From Paludibacter sp. (GTDB taxonomy: Bacteria; Bacteroidota; Bacteroidia; Bacteroidales; Paludibacteraceae), in the NCBI GenBank assembly GCA_031292575.1, contig JARLGX010000037.1, positions 1 to 64,000 of the forward strand: DNA of 64,000 nt. The letters run 5' to 3'. Positions 19,478 to 26,886 of this stretch are shown one piece after another (the first letter of the stretch is position 1; each line of letters opens with the position of its first letter). The notes under the pieces are model-generated. The model searched no databases. It worked only from the letters and a program-made list of their open reading frames with translations, and had not been told where the DNA came from. The position numbers and the translations under genes are program-made.

Positions 19478-22400
19478 TTACACTTTCTCCACTTTACCCA
19501 AACTTACATAGCATACAAAACCACTCGTTTCGTAGCCCATTTCGGCAATCAGGTTCATGTATTGTTTCACTTGCTGAATGTAGGTTTTACTCTCCTTGTC
19601 CCCAAATTTATAATCCACAATCGTTGCTTCATTGCCTCTAATCACTACTCTGTCGGGGCGATATTGCTCACCGGTTGGAATCAGGATAGTGGTTTCGTTC
19701 AGCACCCGTGCATCAGTAGCAAACCAGCTTTCGGTTTCGGGCAGGTTCCAAAAATGTTGCATTTCTTCCATCACCGTTGCGCTTTCACTTTCGCTGATTC
19801 GGCCTTCGCGTATCATTTTTTGTATCGCTTTTTCCTGATCGGCCTTATGGGTAATTTGTTTTAAAATATCGTGCATGATAATCCCGTAATTCAAACGGCT
19901 ATCGGTCAGTTGCTGATTTTCCAACAAGTAATCCAGGCTTTGATGACGAATGCGCAAGCGGTCGGTACTGCTGACAGATGGATATTCTGAGACCTTTTCG
20001 TTGATGTCGGTATTAGGCTGCTGGGCATAAACAGGCTGCGTAGGCTCTCCCAGTTCAAACTGTTTCAATTCAGCATCAAAAGATTTTACCAACGAAATAA
20101 TTTGGGCATCTAATCCCGGTGTTTCCACTCCGAAACAAGCCGTGAACAATGCCGATAAGGAGTTTATCTTGTCCAGGCTTTCCGCTTCTTTTTTAGGCGC
20201 AGGAGCCATACAAATCAGTTCGTTTTTGGCACGGGTAAAGGCCACATAAGCCACATTCAAACTATCGATATATAGGTGCATTTGTTCATCAAAATAATTT
20301 TCGGCAAAGATAGATTGCCCGAGCTTAGCACCATATTCGATGGGCAACAGCGGCAATTCGTTGAACGGAGCCACGTCAGGTTCACACCACAGAATATTGC
20401 GCATGCGGCTATCCAAATCCCAATCACAGAAAGGCAGTATCACTACTTTAAAATCCAGACCTTTCGACTTATGGACGGTCATAATGCGCATCGCACTTTG
20501 GTTGTCGGGCGTGGAAATGCATTGCTTGATACCATTCTTTTTCCACCAGGTGAGGAAGCTGTTCAGGTCGGCAGTTTTGCCCGTTGTATAACGGAAAACC
20601 ACATCCTGAAAAGCCTGTACAAACACCGCTTCATTGTGCCAACTGCCAATGCCGAACAGCGAAATGATTTGTTCCACCATATCGTAAAGCGAGCTGTGAT
20701 GCACTTGTTTCAACCGTTCATTTTCGTCGTTGGTAAACAAAGAAGAAAAGATGTTTTCGGATGAATCGGGAATAGAAAAGCAAGCATTCAAAGCCTCATT
20801 TTCCGATTTATGTTGCCGCCCGCGGGCATATTCGTAATTCACAATAGTTTGCTGAATACTGTCTACCGGATTGACAAACAGCTGCAAAATGCCCAGAATA
20901 AACCGCACTGAAGCAGCTGCACCAATCAGTAAACCTTCATTGCCCATTATGTCGTAACAAATTTCGGGTTTGGCTTCCACCGTGGTTTTATAGTTCAGCA
21001 ATTTATGAATCACATCCTGTTCTTCGCGGTTGGTACGCACTAAAATGGCAATATCCGCCGGCCGATAACCACGCCCCTGCAACTCTTCGAGCATAGCCGG
21101 CAATCTTTCCAAACTTTCGGCTTTCCAACCGTCTTCGTTTTCATCCGCGGCAATAAAGCGCACCTCTACCCTACCCGTTCCTGCTTTGGGTGAAACCTGC
21201 TGATGAATATTGGCATACGCATGTTCAATTTTATGCGTCAACGCTTCCAACTGCGGATAAACAGGCAACACGGCTTGCAGGTTTTCATTCAGTTTGCTTT
21301 GGAGCAATTGCGCAGCCCTAAAAAAGAATGAATTGTTGAAATCAATAATATTCTTATCGCTGCGCCAGTTGGTTTCAAGGTTTTCCTCTTGTATTTGTTC
21401 CGAGCGGAAGTCGGTCAGAATTTGTTCGTCGAGCAGTTTCCAGTCGGAGTTTCGCCACCGGTAAATGCTTTGCTTCACGTCGCCCACCACCAGATTGAAC
21501 TTGCCTGCCGACAAACTATTATCCAGCAAGGGCTGAAAGTTTTTCCATTGCAAAGTAGACGTATCCTGAAACTCATCAATCATAAAATTATCGATATGAA
21601 TGCCCGTTTTTTCGTATACAAAAGGCGTATCGCTGTTGTCGATAATTTTGTTGAGCAACATGTTGGAATCGGAAATCAACATGGTGTTTTGCTCGTCGGT
21701 GAGCATTTTTATTTGCACCGCCAGATCGGATAAAATGCCTAGCGTATTGATATGTTTGAGCACCATAACCGCCGAATTATAAGTCACAATGTCGACACTC
21801 AACATTTCCACTATTTGTTGGAAACATTGTTGAAGTCCTCCCTGATAAGCAGTTTCAATAGTCGATTTTATATCCTGCGGCTTTGTTTTGGTGTAACAAT
21901 TCGTCACATCCTGGGCAAAACCTATAAATCGGGCACTGATTTCAAGCTTGCCTTTCGCCAGTTTTTCGAGCGTATTGGTGGTTTTGTACGCAAAATCTTC
22001 GTGAGTAAGTCCGTTGCGCGCCATTATGTTCATCCCTTCGGTGGCGGTTTGTTTCACTTTGGTTTCGAAGGTGGTTTTTATCTCGCGCAGGCTTTTGCGG
22101 TAGTTGGTCAGGAACTCGCGCTCGTGGAGTTTGCGGTTGGTATCTTCGGCTTTGTGCTGGTAACTTTCCTTGAAAATTTCCTTGCCCAAATCCATGATAT
22201 TGCTCCGCATATTCCAGTTTTCCGACTGCTCAATACGCTCCTCGGCATAAGCGGTGAGCCATTGCAGCAGCTGTTTATTTTCGTCTTTGGATAAATCCAG
22301 AAACAGATTATCCACCGATTGCTCCAGCGTGGAGGTATTGTCCAGTTCCAGGTTATAGCCGCCGTGCACCCCTATGTCGCGTGCAAAAGAGCGAATGACT

Positions 22401-22738
22401 TGCTGAAAAAAACGGTCGATGGTACTGATGGAAAACGAGGAATAATCGTGGAGAATGGTAGTGAGAATATGCTTCGCCCTTACATTTACAGCTTCATCGT
22501 CCAGATGAAATTTAGCCATCAACCCGGCGCGGTAATCCGACTTCTCACCTTGCGACAACGCATGCAATTCTTTCAGAATGCGCGTTTTCATTTCGTCGGT
22601 GGCTTTGTTGGTAAACGTAACGGCCAGGATGCGACGATGTGCCCGCTCCTTTTTGGGGTCGAACAGCAAGTGGATATAGTCTTGCGTGAGCCGGTATGTT
22701 TTGCCCGAACCGGCAGAGGCACGATAAATATTGAGCAT
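19478..22738 (-). CDS. UvrD/AddA-like helicase-nuclease
   Basis: Superfamily 1A helicase of 1,086 aa with a C-terminal nuclease, of the AddA/RecB type that processes double-strand breaks for RecA. Walker A is ASAGSGKT at residues 7-14. Motif II is IDEFQDTS at ~386, with GDVKQSIYRWR following; motif V/VI is seen in MTVHKSKGLDFKVVILPF and YVAFTRAKNELICMA. The final ~60 residues hold a PD-(D/E)xK nuclease core (PDRVVIRGNEATIVDYKFG, Asp ~1043). An AddB-like partner is expected, but none is in this window. The gene is visibly richer in GC than its surroundings. Its own promoter lies at 22786-22817. Confidence 0.9.
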   Translation of the reverse strand: MLNIYRASAGSGKTYRLTQDYIHLLFDPKKERAHRRILAVTFTNKATDEMKTRILKELHALSQGEKSDYRAGLMAKFHLDDEAVNVRAKHILTTILHDYSSFSISTIDRFFQQVIRSFARDIGVHGGYNLELDNTSTLEQSVDNLFLDLSKDENKQLLQWLTAYAEERIEQSENWNMRSNIMDLGKEIFKESYQHKAEDTNRKLHEREFLTNYRKSLREIKTTFETKVKQTATEGMNIMARNGLTHEDFAYKTTNTLEKLAKGKLEISARFIGFAQDVTNCYTKTKPQDIKSTIETAYQGGLQQCFQQIVEMLSVDIVTYNSAVMVLKHINTLGILSDLAVQIKMLTDEQNTMLISDSNMLLNKIIDNSDTPFVYEKTGIHIDNFMIDEFQDTSTLQWKNFQPLLDNSLSAGKFNLVVGDVKQSIYRWRNSDWKLLDEQILTDFRSEQIQEENLETNWRSDKNIIDFNNSFFFRAAQLLQSKLNENLQAVLPVYPQLEALTHKIEHAYANIHQQVSPKAGTGRVEVRFIAADENEDGWKAESLERLPAMLEELQGRGYRPADIAILVRTNREEQDVIHKLLNYKTTVEAKPEICYDIMGNEGLLIGAAASVRFILGILQLFVNPVDSIQQTIVNYEYARGRQHKSENEALNACFSIPDSSENIFSSLFTNDENERLKQVHHSSLYDMVEQIISLFGIGSWHNEAVFVQAFQDVVFRYTTGKTADLNSFLTWWKKNGIKQCISTPDNQSAMRIMTVHKSKGLDFKVVILPFCDWDLDSRMRNILWCEPDVAPFNELPLLPIEYGAKLGQSIFAENYFDEQMHLYIDSLNVAYVAFTRAKNELICMAPAPKKEAESLDKINSLSALFTACFGVETPGLDAQIISLVKSFDAELKQFELGEPTQPVYAQQPNTDINEKVSEYPSVSSTDRLRIRHQSLDYLLENQQLTDSRLNYGIIMHDILKQITHKADQEKAIQKMIREGRISESESATVMEEMQHFWNLPETESWFATDARVLNETTILIPTGEQYRPDRVVIRGNEATIVDYKFGDKESKTYIQQVKQYMNLIAEMGYETSGFVCYVSLGKVEKV

Positions 22739-22785
22739 GGGAATTAATTCATAATTTAGAATAAAATAAGCTTATTTTCTTTCCT

Positions 22786-22817
22786 CAAAGGTACAATTAA
22801 GTTTTAGAAAGTGCAAA
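22786..22817 (-). promoter_or_regulatory. Promoter of the AddA-like gene (-33 TTTG, -7 TACCTTTG)
   Basis: On the minus strand TTTG (22817-22814) and TACCTTTG (22793-22786) are separated by 20 nt, fitting the Bacteroidota consensus. The ATG lies ~48 nt downstream of the -7 box. Confidence 0.7.
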
Positions 22818-22839
22818 GTTTGAATATCAACAAAACAAC

Positions 22840-22873
22840 ATCGGCCGAACTTCAAAATTGAAATTCAGCCGAT
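22840..22873. terminator. Hairpin after the 42-residue lipoprotein gene
   Basis: Two 16-nt arms around ATCGGCCGAACTTCAA pair at 14 of 16 positions (the others G-U) with a 2-nt centre; T-rich sequence follows on both strands. It lies 57 nt past the lipoprotein stop and upstream of the helicase promoter. Confidence 0.55.
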
Positions 22874-22929
22874 AATGTGATTTTTTAATCAAAGAGCAAT
22901 TTTGTATGTCCCTGAATTTATCCTATTTA

Positions 22930-23058
22930 TTATTTCGAAGCTACTTTAGTTGCGCCTGTTGTTCCATTTACAGGTGGATTAGTAGTAGTACAACTAACTG
23001 CGACAAAAAATAATAAACTCAATACGAATGAAATTAAAAATTTACTTTTGGCATCCAT
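22930..23058 (-). CDS. Very small lipoprotein (42 aa)
   Basis: A short gene encoding 42 residues: start MDAKSKFLISFVLSLLFFVA, then the lipobox AVSC with Cys at 23, then a mature part of about 20 residues rich in Thr, Asn, Pro and Gly and ending VASK. The mature peptide would be little more than a lipid anchor with a short polar tail, like other tiny bacterial lipoproteins of unknown job. A TAACTTTG -7 box and an operator-like palindrome lie just upstream, and a hairpin follows, so it looks like an independent transcription unit. I cannot assign a function. Confidence 0.65.
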   Translation of the reverse strand: MDAKSKFLISFVLSLLFFVAVSCTTTNPPVNGTTGATKVASK

Positions 23059-23070
23059 ATTATTTATATT

Positions 23071-23103
23071 AATTACAACTTTGTAATTATAATGCCAAAG
23101 TTA
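23071..23103 (-). promoter_or_regulatory. Candidate promoter and palindrome upstream of the small lipoprotein
   Basis: Minus-strand TAACTTTG at 23103-23096 fits the -7 consensus; a TTG lies 16 nt upstream, closer than usual. Downstream, AATTACAA and TTGTAATT (23071-23088, 8-bp arms, 2-nt centre) form an operator-like palindrome in the predicted leader. Confidence 0.4.
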
Positions 23104-23161
23104 TTTTAAAAGAATCTTTCAAGGTTATATCAGTTAGTATTTTTAATAATAATTAGTATGT

Positions 23162-23497
23162 CTATTTGAAATTTATTTTTTTTACTTTAAATCCCATACC
23201 AAGTAATATTTCTGCTATTTTTACCCTAAAATCGCCTTGCACTAATATTTCTCCATCACGAGACGAACCGCCGGCACCACATTTCACCTTCAAGAGTTTT
23301 GCCAAATCTTTCAATTCGTCATCTTTGCCCTTAAAATCGGTAACTAAGGTTGCTAGTTTACCATTACGTTTGTCCAACTCCACACGCAAAGGTTCAACCT
23401 GACGCTTTTTATCCAGTTTTATTATTGTTGAAGCAGGCGTTTCTTCAACCTGCGGCACTATACTTTTAACTTCATTAAGTTTATCTCTCCAATCCAT
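23162..23497 (-). CDS. SUI1/YciH-family translation initiation factor-like protein
   Basis: A 111-aa cytoplasmic protein of the eIF1/SUI1 family (bacterial YciH). The N-terminal ~45 residues are a variable extension. The SUI1 fold follows from RVELDKRNGKLATLVTDFKG, with the diagnostic KVKCGAGGSSRDGEILVQGD and the end GFKVKKINFK. Bacterial members are thought to affect start-codon selection or stress translation, although the role is not settled. It begins 2 nt after the TrmH-family gene, so the two are one operon, consistent with a shared role in translation. Confidence 0.93.
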   Translation of the reverse strand: MDWRDKLNEVKSIVPQVEETPASTIIKLDKKRQVEPLRVELDKRNGKLATLVTDFKGKDDELKDLAKLLKVKCGAGGSSRDGEILVQGDFRVKIAEILLGMGFKVKKINFK

Positions 23498-23499
23498 AC

Positions 23500-24027
23500 T
23501 TATTGCAATAATTTAAAAATTTCCCAAATAATTATCCCACTTGTTACACTTACATTGAGCGAATGTTTTGTTCCAAACTGAGGGATTTCAATGCAACCAT
23601 CGCAGGCATCTACTACAGTTTGCTGTACTCCTTTCACTTCATTACCCAGAATAACGGCATATTTTTTTGAATTATCCAATTTCAAATCGGGTAACATGGT
23701 ACTACCAACAGCTTGTTCTATTGCAAAAACGATGTAACCCTGTGCTTTCAGTTCATTCAATGCAACATGCGTGTCTTCAAAATACTTCCATTCAACCGTA
23801 TTTTCAGCTCCAAGAGCAGTTTTATGAATCTCGGCATGAGGTGGTGTACTGGTAATTCCGCATAAATAAACGGTTTCCACTAAAAATGCATCGGCCGTGC
23901 GAAACACCGAACCTACATTGTGTAAACTGCGAATATTATCAAGGACAACTACAAGTGGAGTTTTCCTTTCATCTTTAAATTCCGCCACTGTAAGGCGATT
24001 CAATTCAGTTATTTTGAGTTTTTTCAT
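23500..24027 (-). CDS. TrmH/SpoU-family RNA 2'-O-methyltransferase
   Basis: A 175-aa SPOUT methyltransferase using S-adenosylmethionine to methylate a ribose in tRNA or rRNA. All three SpoU motifs are present: NIRSLHNVGSVFRTADAF (motif 1, with the Asn and Arg), VILGNEVKGV (motif 2) and IPQFGTKHSLNVSVTSGI (motif 3, trefoil-knot region). It lacks the N-terminal substrate-binding domain of RlmB, so the target site cannot be deduced; tRNA position 18 (TrmH-like) is one possibility. It is followed 2 nt later by the SUI1-like gene. Confidence 0.92.
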   Translation of the reverse strand: MKKLKITELNRLTVAEFKDERKTPLVVVLDNIRSLHNVGSVFRTADAFLVETVYLCGITSTPPHAEIHKTALGAENTVEWKYFEDTHVALNELKAQGYIVFAIEQAVGSTMLPDLKLDNSKKYAVILGNEVKGVQQTVVDACDGCIEIPQFGTKHSLNVSVTSGIIIWEIFKLLQ

Positions 24028-24095
24028 GAATTCAATGTGATAATCTGAGGAAATAATAATGTACTAATTAATTAGAATATTGGCACTTTTACGCA

Positions 24096-25100
24096 TTATT
24101 TTATTAAAGTAATTGCTTTTTCAATAATTGTATCGTATCCGTTTGCCTGATCGGTAGCTGATAAGCTGACCAAATAATCGGGTTCTATTCCAAACTCAAT
24201 ATTTTGCTTCGCAATATTTAACATCGGGCTTGCTGAGAATCGTACAAGCCATCCATTTGGCAATTCGCTTGAAATAGGCAGACCACCGCCACCGCCAGTT
24301 TTATCGCCAACAATTAAGGCATTTGGTGCCTGAGTCATACGATTTACAAAATCATTTGTTGCGCTAAATGCCAATCGGTTTGTCAAAACTATAACAGGGC
24401 GTTGCCATTGAGCGTTTTTATTGGCAATTGTCTTCATTGCCAAAGGAGCCGAAAAATCGGAATGGGCATCGCCAGTTTTGTGTTCAATATAACCGGTTAT
24501 GGTTTCTTGCTTGAAAAAATAGGAAGCCAGTTGGCTCGAATTGCTGAGTGAACCACCTCCATTATTCCTTACATCAATAATTAAGCCTCTACAACTGGAA
24601 AAATAATTCATCATGTAGGCTACGTTATTATCCGAAAAATTATCTTCAAAACTTCCATAGTATATATAACCAACTTTCCCATTAGCAATTTTTGCATAAT
24701 TAAATCCATTTGTAATGAGATAATTATTGCCCAAATAGCGACTGGTATTAATGAGTGCTAAACTAAAATTATCAGGATAATCGGTATACCATTTCCAATA
24801 GCGACTTTCATTAAAGTCAGAATACAAATTCACGTGACCATCTTTCAACTCATTGAGCATACTACCCATCAAATCGAAAAATGCAAATTGAGTTTTGACT
24901 GTATCAATTTTCAGTTTGTATGCAGCGTGTATTGAGTCCCAGTTGATATGTTTATAATCGAGGTAGCAATACTTTGTATCAATGATTTTCCACAACGATT
25001 CAAAGTTCCCTTCATAAGTATTGGGTTCCACTATGGGTTCGTTCATACACGAAGGAAGTAAAACTGCCGTAAATAATATAATTAGGAGATATTTTTTCAT
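24096..25100 (-). CDS. S41-family peptidase, lipoprotein
   Basis: A 334-aa exported S41 serine peptidase, related to tail-specific proteases but without a visible PDZ domain. The signal MKKYLLIILFTAVLLPSC makes Cys18 the lipid attachment site. The central part has GLIIDVRNNGGGS, a family hallmark, followed by PVIVLTNRLAFSATNDFVNR, where the nucleophile Ser is expected in FSA, and VGDKTGGGGGLP after it. The C-terminus has GIEPDYLVSLS, as in other members. It lies 20 nt behind the DUF3316-like gene and is probably co-transcribed. Substrate unknown. Confidence 0.88.
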   Translation of the reverse strand: MKKYLLIILFTAVLLPSCMNEPIVEPNTYEGNFESLWKIIDTKYCYLDYKHINWDSIHAAYKLKIDTVKTQFAFFDLMGSMLNELKDGHVNLYSDFNESRYWKWYTDYPDNFSLALINTSRYLGNNYLITNGFNYAKIANGKVGYIYYGSFEDNFSDNNVAYMMNYFSSCRGLIIDVRNNGGGSLSNSSQLASYFFKQETITGYIEHKTGDAHSDFSAPLAMKTIANKNAQWQRPVIVLTNRLAFSATNDFVNRMTQAPNALIVGDKTGGGGGLPISSELPNGWLVRFSASPMLNIAKQNIEFGIEPDYLVSLSATDQANGYDTIIEKAITLIK

Positions 25101-25120
25101 CTTTATTTAATTAAAAATTT

Positions 25121-25969
25121 CTATTCATTTGTTGAAATGAAATTTTGAGGGATATGTCTTTTTCTTCCGGAGAACGAAATTTCATCGAAAGTGGTTCCAG
25201 CTGATATACTAAATTCATTGCGTTCAAAAACCATATCATTAGCTTTGTACTTTAATTTTTGATAACTCAAACCAAATTGCCAGGTAGTTCGGGAAAAAGG
25301 AACATCAATGGTGAGCTTAGGATTTATGCCGCGTTTATTTATTATTGAGCTGAGATGCGACACATTGGAGAGATTGCCTAAATCGAACATCTCATAATCT
25401 GATTCACCTGCAAGTGGTACAAACATCCAACCAAAAACAGGGGTTTCAACAGCCAATTGAAGCCTCAATGTTCTTCGGCGTAAAGGAATATCATACATTG
25501 CAATGCCAGACAAATTAAGATTTGTTGCCAAATCAACGTTTACGGGATTATTTATATTTCTAACAACATATTTGTAACCAAAATCAATGTCCCAGCTACC
25601 ACCGGCAAGCAGTTGCAGACCTTTTATTGGTCTGAAATGATAATGCATACCCCAACTGTAATTTGTTCCCAAATACAACATTGAACTTGTTTGAGGAGGA
25701 TTTAGAGCAAACCCTGCAAGTAAATAATACTTTTTTTGAATGGAAATATTGGTGTTTTCTAATGATAGAAACCTGCGACTTTCGTGATTGAATTGAATAC
25801 CGTTGCCACTATAGGTTAAAGGTGAAAGATAAGGATCGAGAAAACTGATTGTTGAGAATCCAAAAGTATTGGACTTTGTTGTGAGTAAATATTTTTGTGT
25901 CTCAGGAATTTGAGCAAATCCTTCTACACAAAAAAAGTATACAAACAGAACAATTAGTGCATTTTTCAT
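25121..25969 (-). CDS. Predicted outer-membrane beta-barrel protein, DUF3316-like
   Basis: A 282-aa exported protein with a signal peptide cleaved near VEGFAQ (residues ~15-20). The mature part is made of short alternating strands with many aromatic residues, typical of an outer-membrane barrel. Segments such as SFLDPYLSPLTYSGNGIQF, YSWGMHYHFRPIKGLQLLAG and LTIDVPFSRTTWQFGLSYQ resemble the DUF3316 family of Bacteroidota, as I recall it. No function is known for that family. It sits directly upstream of the S41 lipoprotein gene, so the two may act together at the outer membrane. A TATTTTTG -7 candidate lies at 26008-26001. Confidence 0.7.
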   Translation of the reverse strand: MKNALIVLFVYFFCVEGFAQIPETQKYLLTTKSNTFGFSTISFLDPYLSPLTYSGNGIQFNHESRRFLSLENTNISIQKKYYLLAGFALNPPQTSSMLYLGTNYSWGMHYHFRPIKGLQLLAGGSWDIDFGYKYVVRNINNPVNVDLATNLNLSGIAMYDIPLRRRTLRLQLAVETPVFGWMFVPLAGESDYEMFDLGNLSNVSHLSSIINKRGINPKLTIDVPFSRTTWQFGLSYQKLKYKANDMVFERNEFSISAGTTFDEISFSGRKRHIPQNFISTNE

Positions 25970-26121
25970 TTAACTTTTCTTTTAATAGGAATATTGCTTG
26001 CAAAAATAACGAAAATGTTTGGTAAAAAATTTTGTTGGTTTTCGGTATGATTAAGTGCATAAAACTATACTCCTGAATGAAATGCTCCGCTTGCTATATT
26101 ATTTTTTTAGCTAAAAATAAT

Positions 26122-26129
26122 TATCTTTG
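26122..26129 (+). promoter_or_regulatory. rdgB promoter, -7 box
   Basis: TATCTTTG, 33 nt before the chosen rdgB ATG. No good -33 match. Confidence 0.5.
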
Positions 26130-26161
26130 CCAACAAATGATTCAAAACATTGCAATTAGCT

Positions 26162-26740
26162 ATGAAAAAATTGGTTTTTGCCACAAATAATACCCATAAA
26201 CTATCCGAAGTCAAGGCAATACTTGAACCCAAATTTTCAATTATCAGTTTGGCTGATTTGAATTGTAATGAAGACATACCTGAAACTGCCGAAACTCTTG
26301 AAGGTAATGCTTTGCTTAAAGCAAAATACATTCATGGTAAATTTGGGTTCGATTGTTTTGCTGATGACACCGGCCTTGAGGTTGATACACTAAATGGAGA
26401 GCCTGGGGTTTATTCAGCACGTTATGCTGGTGAGGATCATAATGCACAAAACAATATGACTAAATTGTTGTCTTTATTAGGCAATTGCCCGAATAGAGAA
26501 GCCCATTTTCGGACAGTTATTGCATTGATAAAGAATGGTGAAACGAGTTTCTTTGAAGGCAGAATTGATGGTAGCATTTCGTTACAACCTATGGGTAACA
26601 GCGGGTTTGGTTATGATCCTATCTTTGTTCCGAAAGGTAAAACAGTAAGCTTTGCACAATTAAGTGCCGAAGAAAAGAATACAATTAGTCACCGTGCCTT
26701 AGCAGTAAATAAGCTGGTAGAATTCTTACAACAGAAGTAA
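26162..26740 (+). CDS. rdgB: dITP/XTP pyrophosphatase (RdgB/HAM1)
   Basis: Removes non-canonical purine triphosphates (dITP, dXTP, ITP) from the nucleotide pool by hydrolysing them to monophosphate and pyrophosphate. I start at the ATG at 26162 (192 aa), because [20 protein letters not shown] is the family N-terminus; an ATG 12 nt upstream adds only three residues. Other hallmarks are [25 protein letters not shown], with the metal-binding acidic residues, and [10 protein letters not shown] with SHRALAV near the end. It is a single gene, divergent from the DUF3316-like gene. Confidence 0.96.
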   Translation: MKKLVFATNNTHKLSEVKAILEPKFSIISLADLNCNEDIPETAETLEGNALLKAKYIHGKFGFDCFADDTGLEVDTLNGEPGVYSARYAGEDHNAQNNMTKLLSLLGNCPNREAHFRTVIALIKNGETSFFEGRIDGSISLQPMGNSGFGYDPIFVPKGKTVSFAQLSAEEKNTISHRALAVNKLVEFLQQK

Positions 26741-26886
26741 ATGTATTAGCATAATTACTCTCATATTTCAAGTCGGACTAAAGTAAATTTAAATCTATTG
26801 GGCAATCTTACAAAATAAAAAGAAAGTAAACGAGTTTTATTGATTTAAGTATTTCAAGGGTTCAATAATACTTCATACATATTTAT

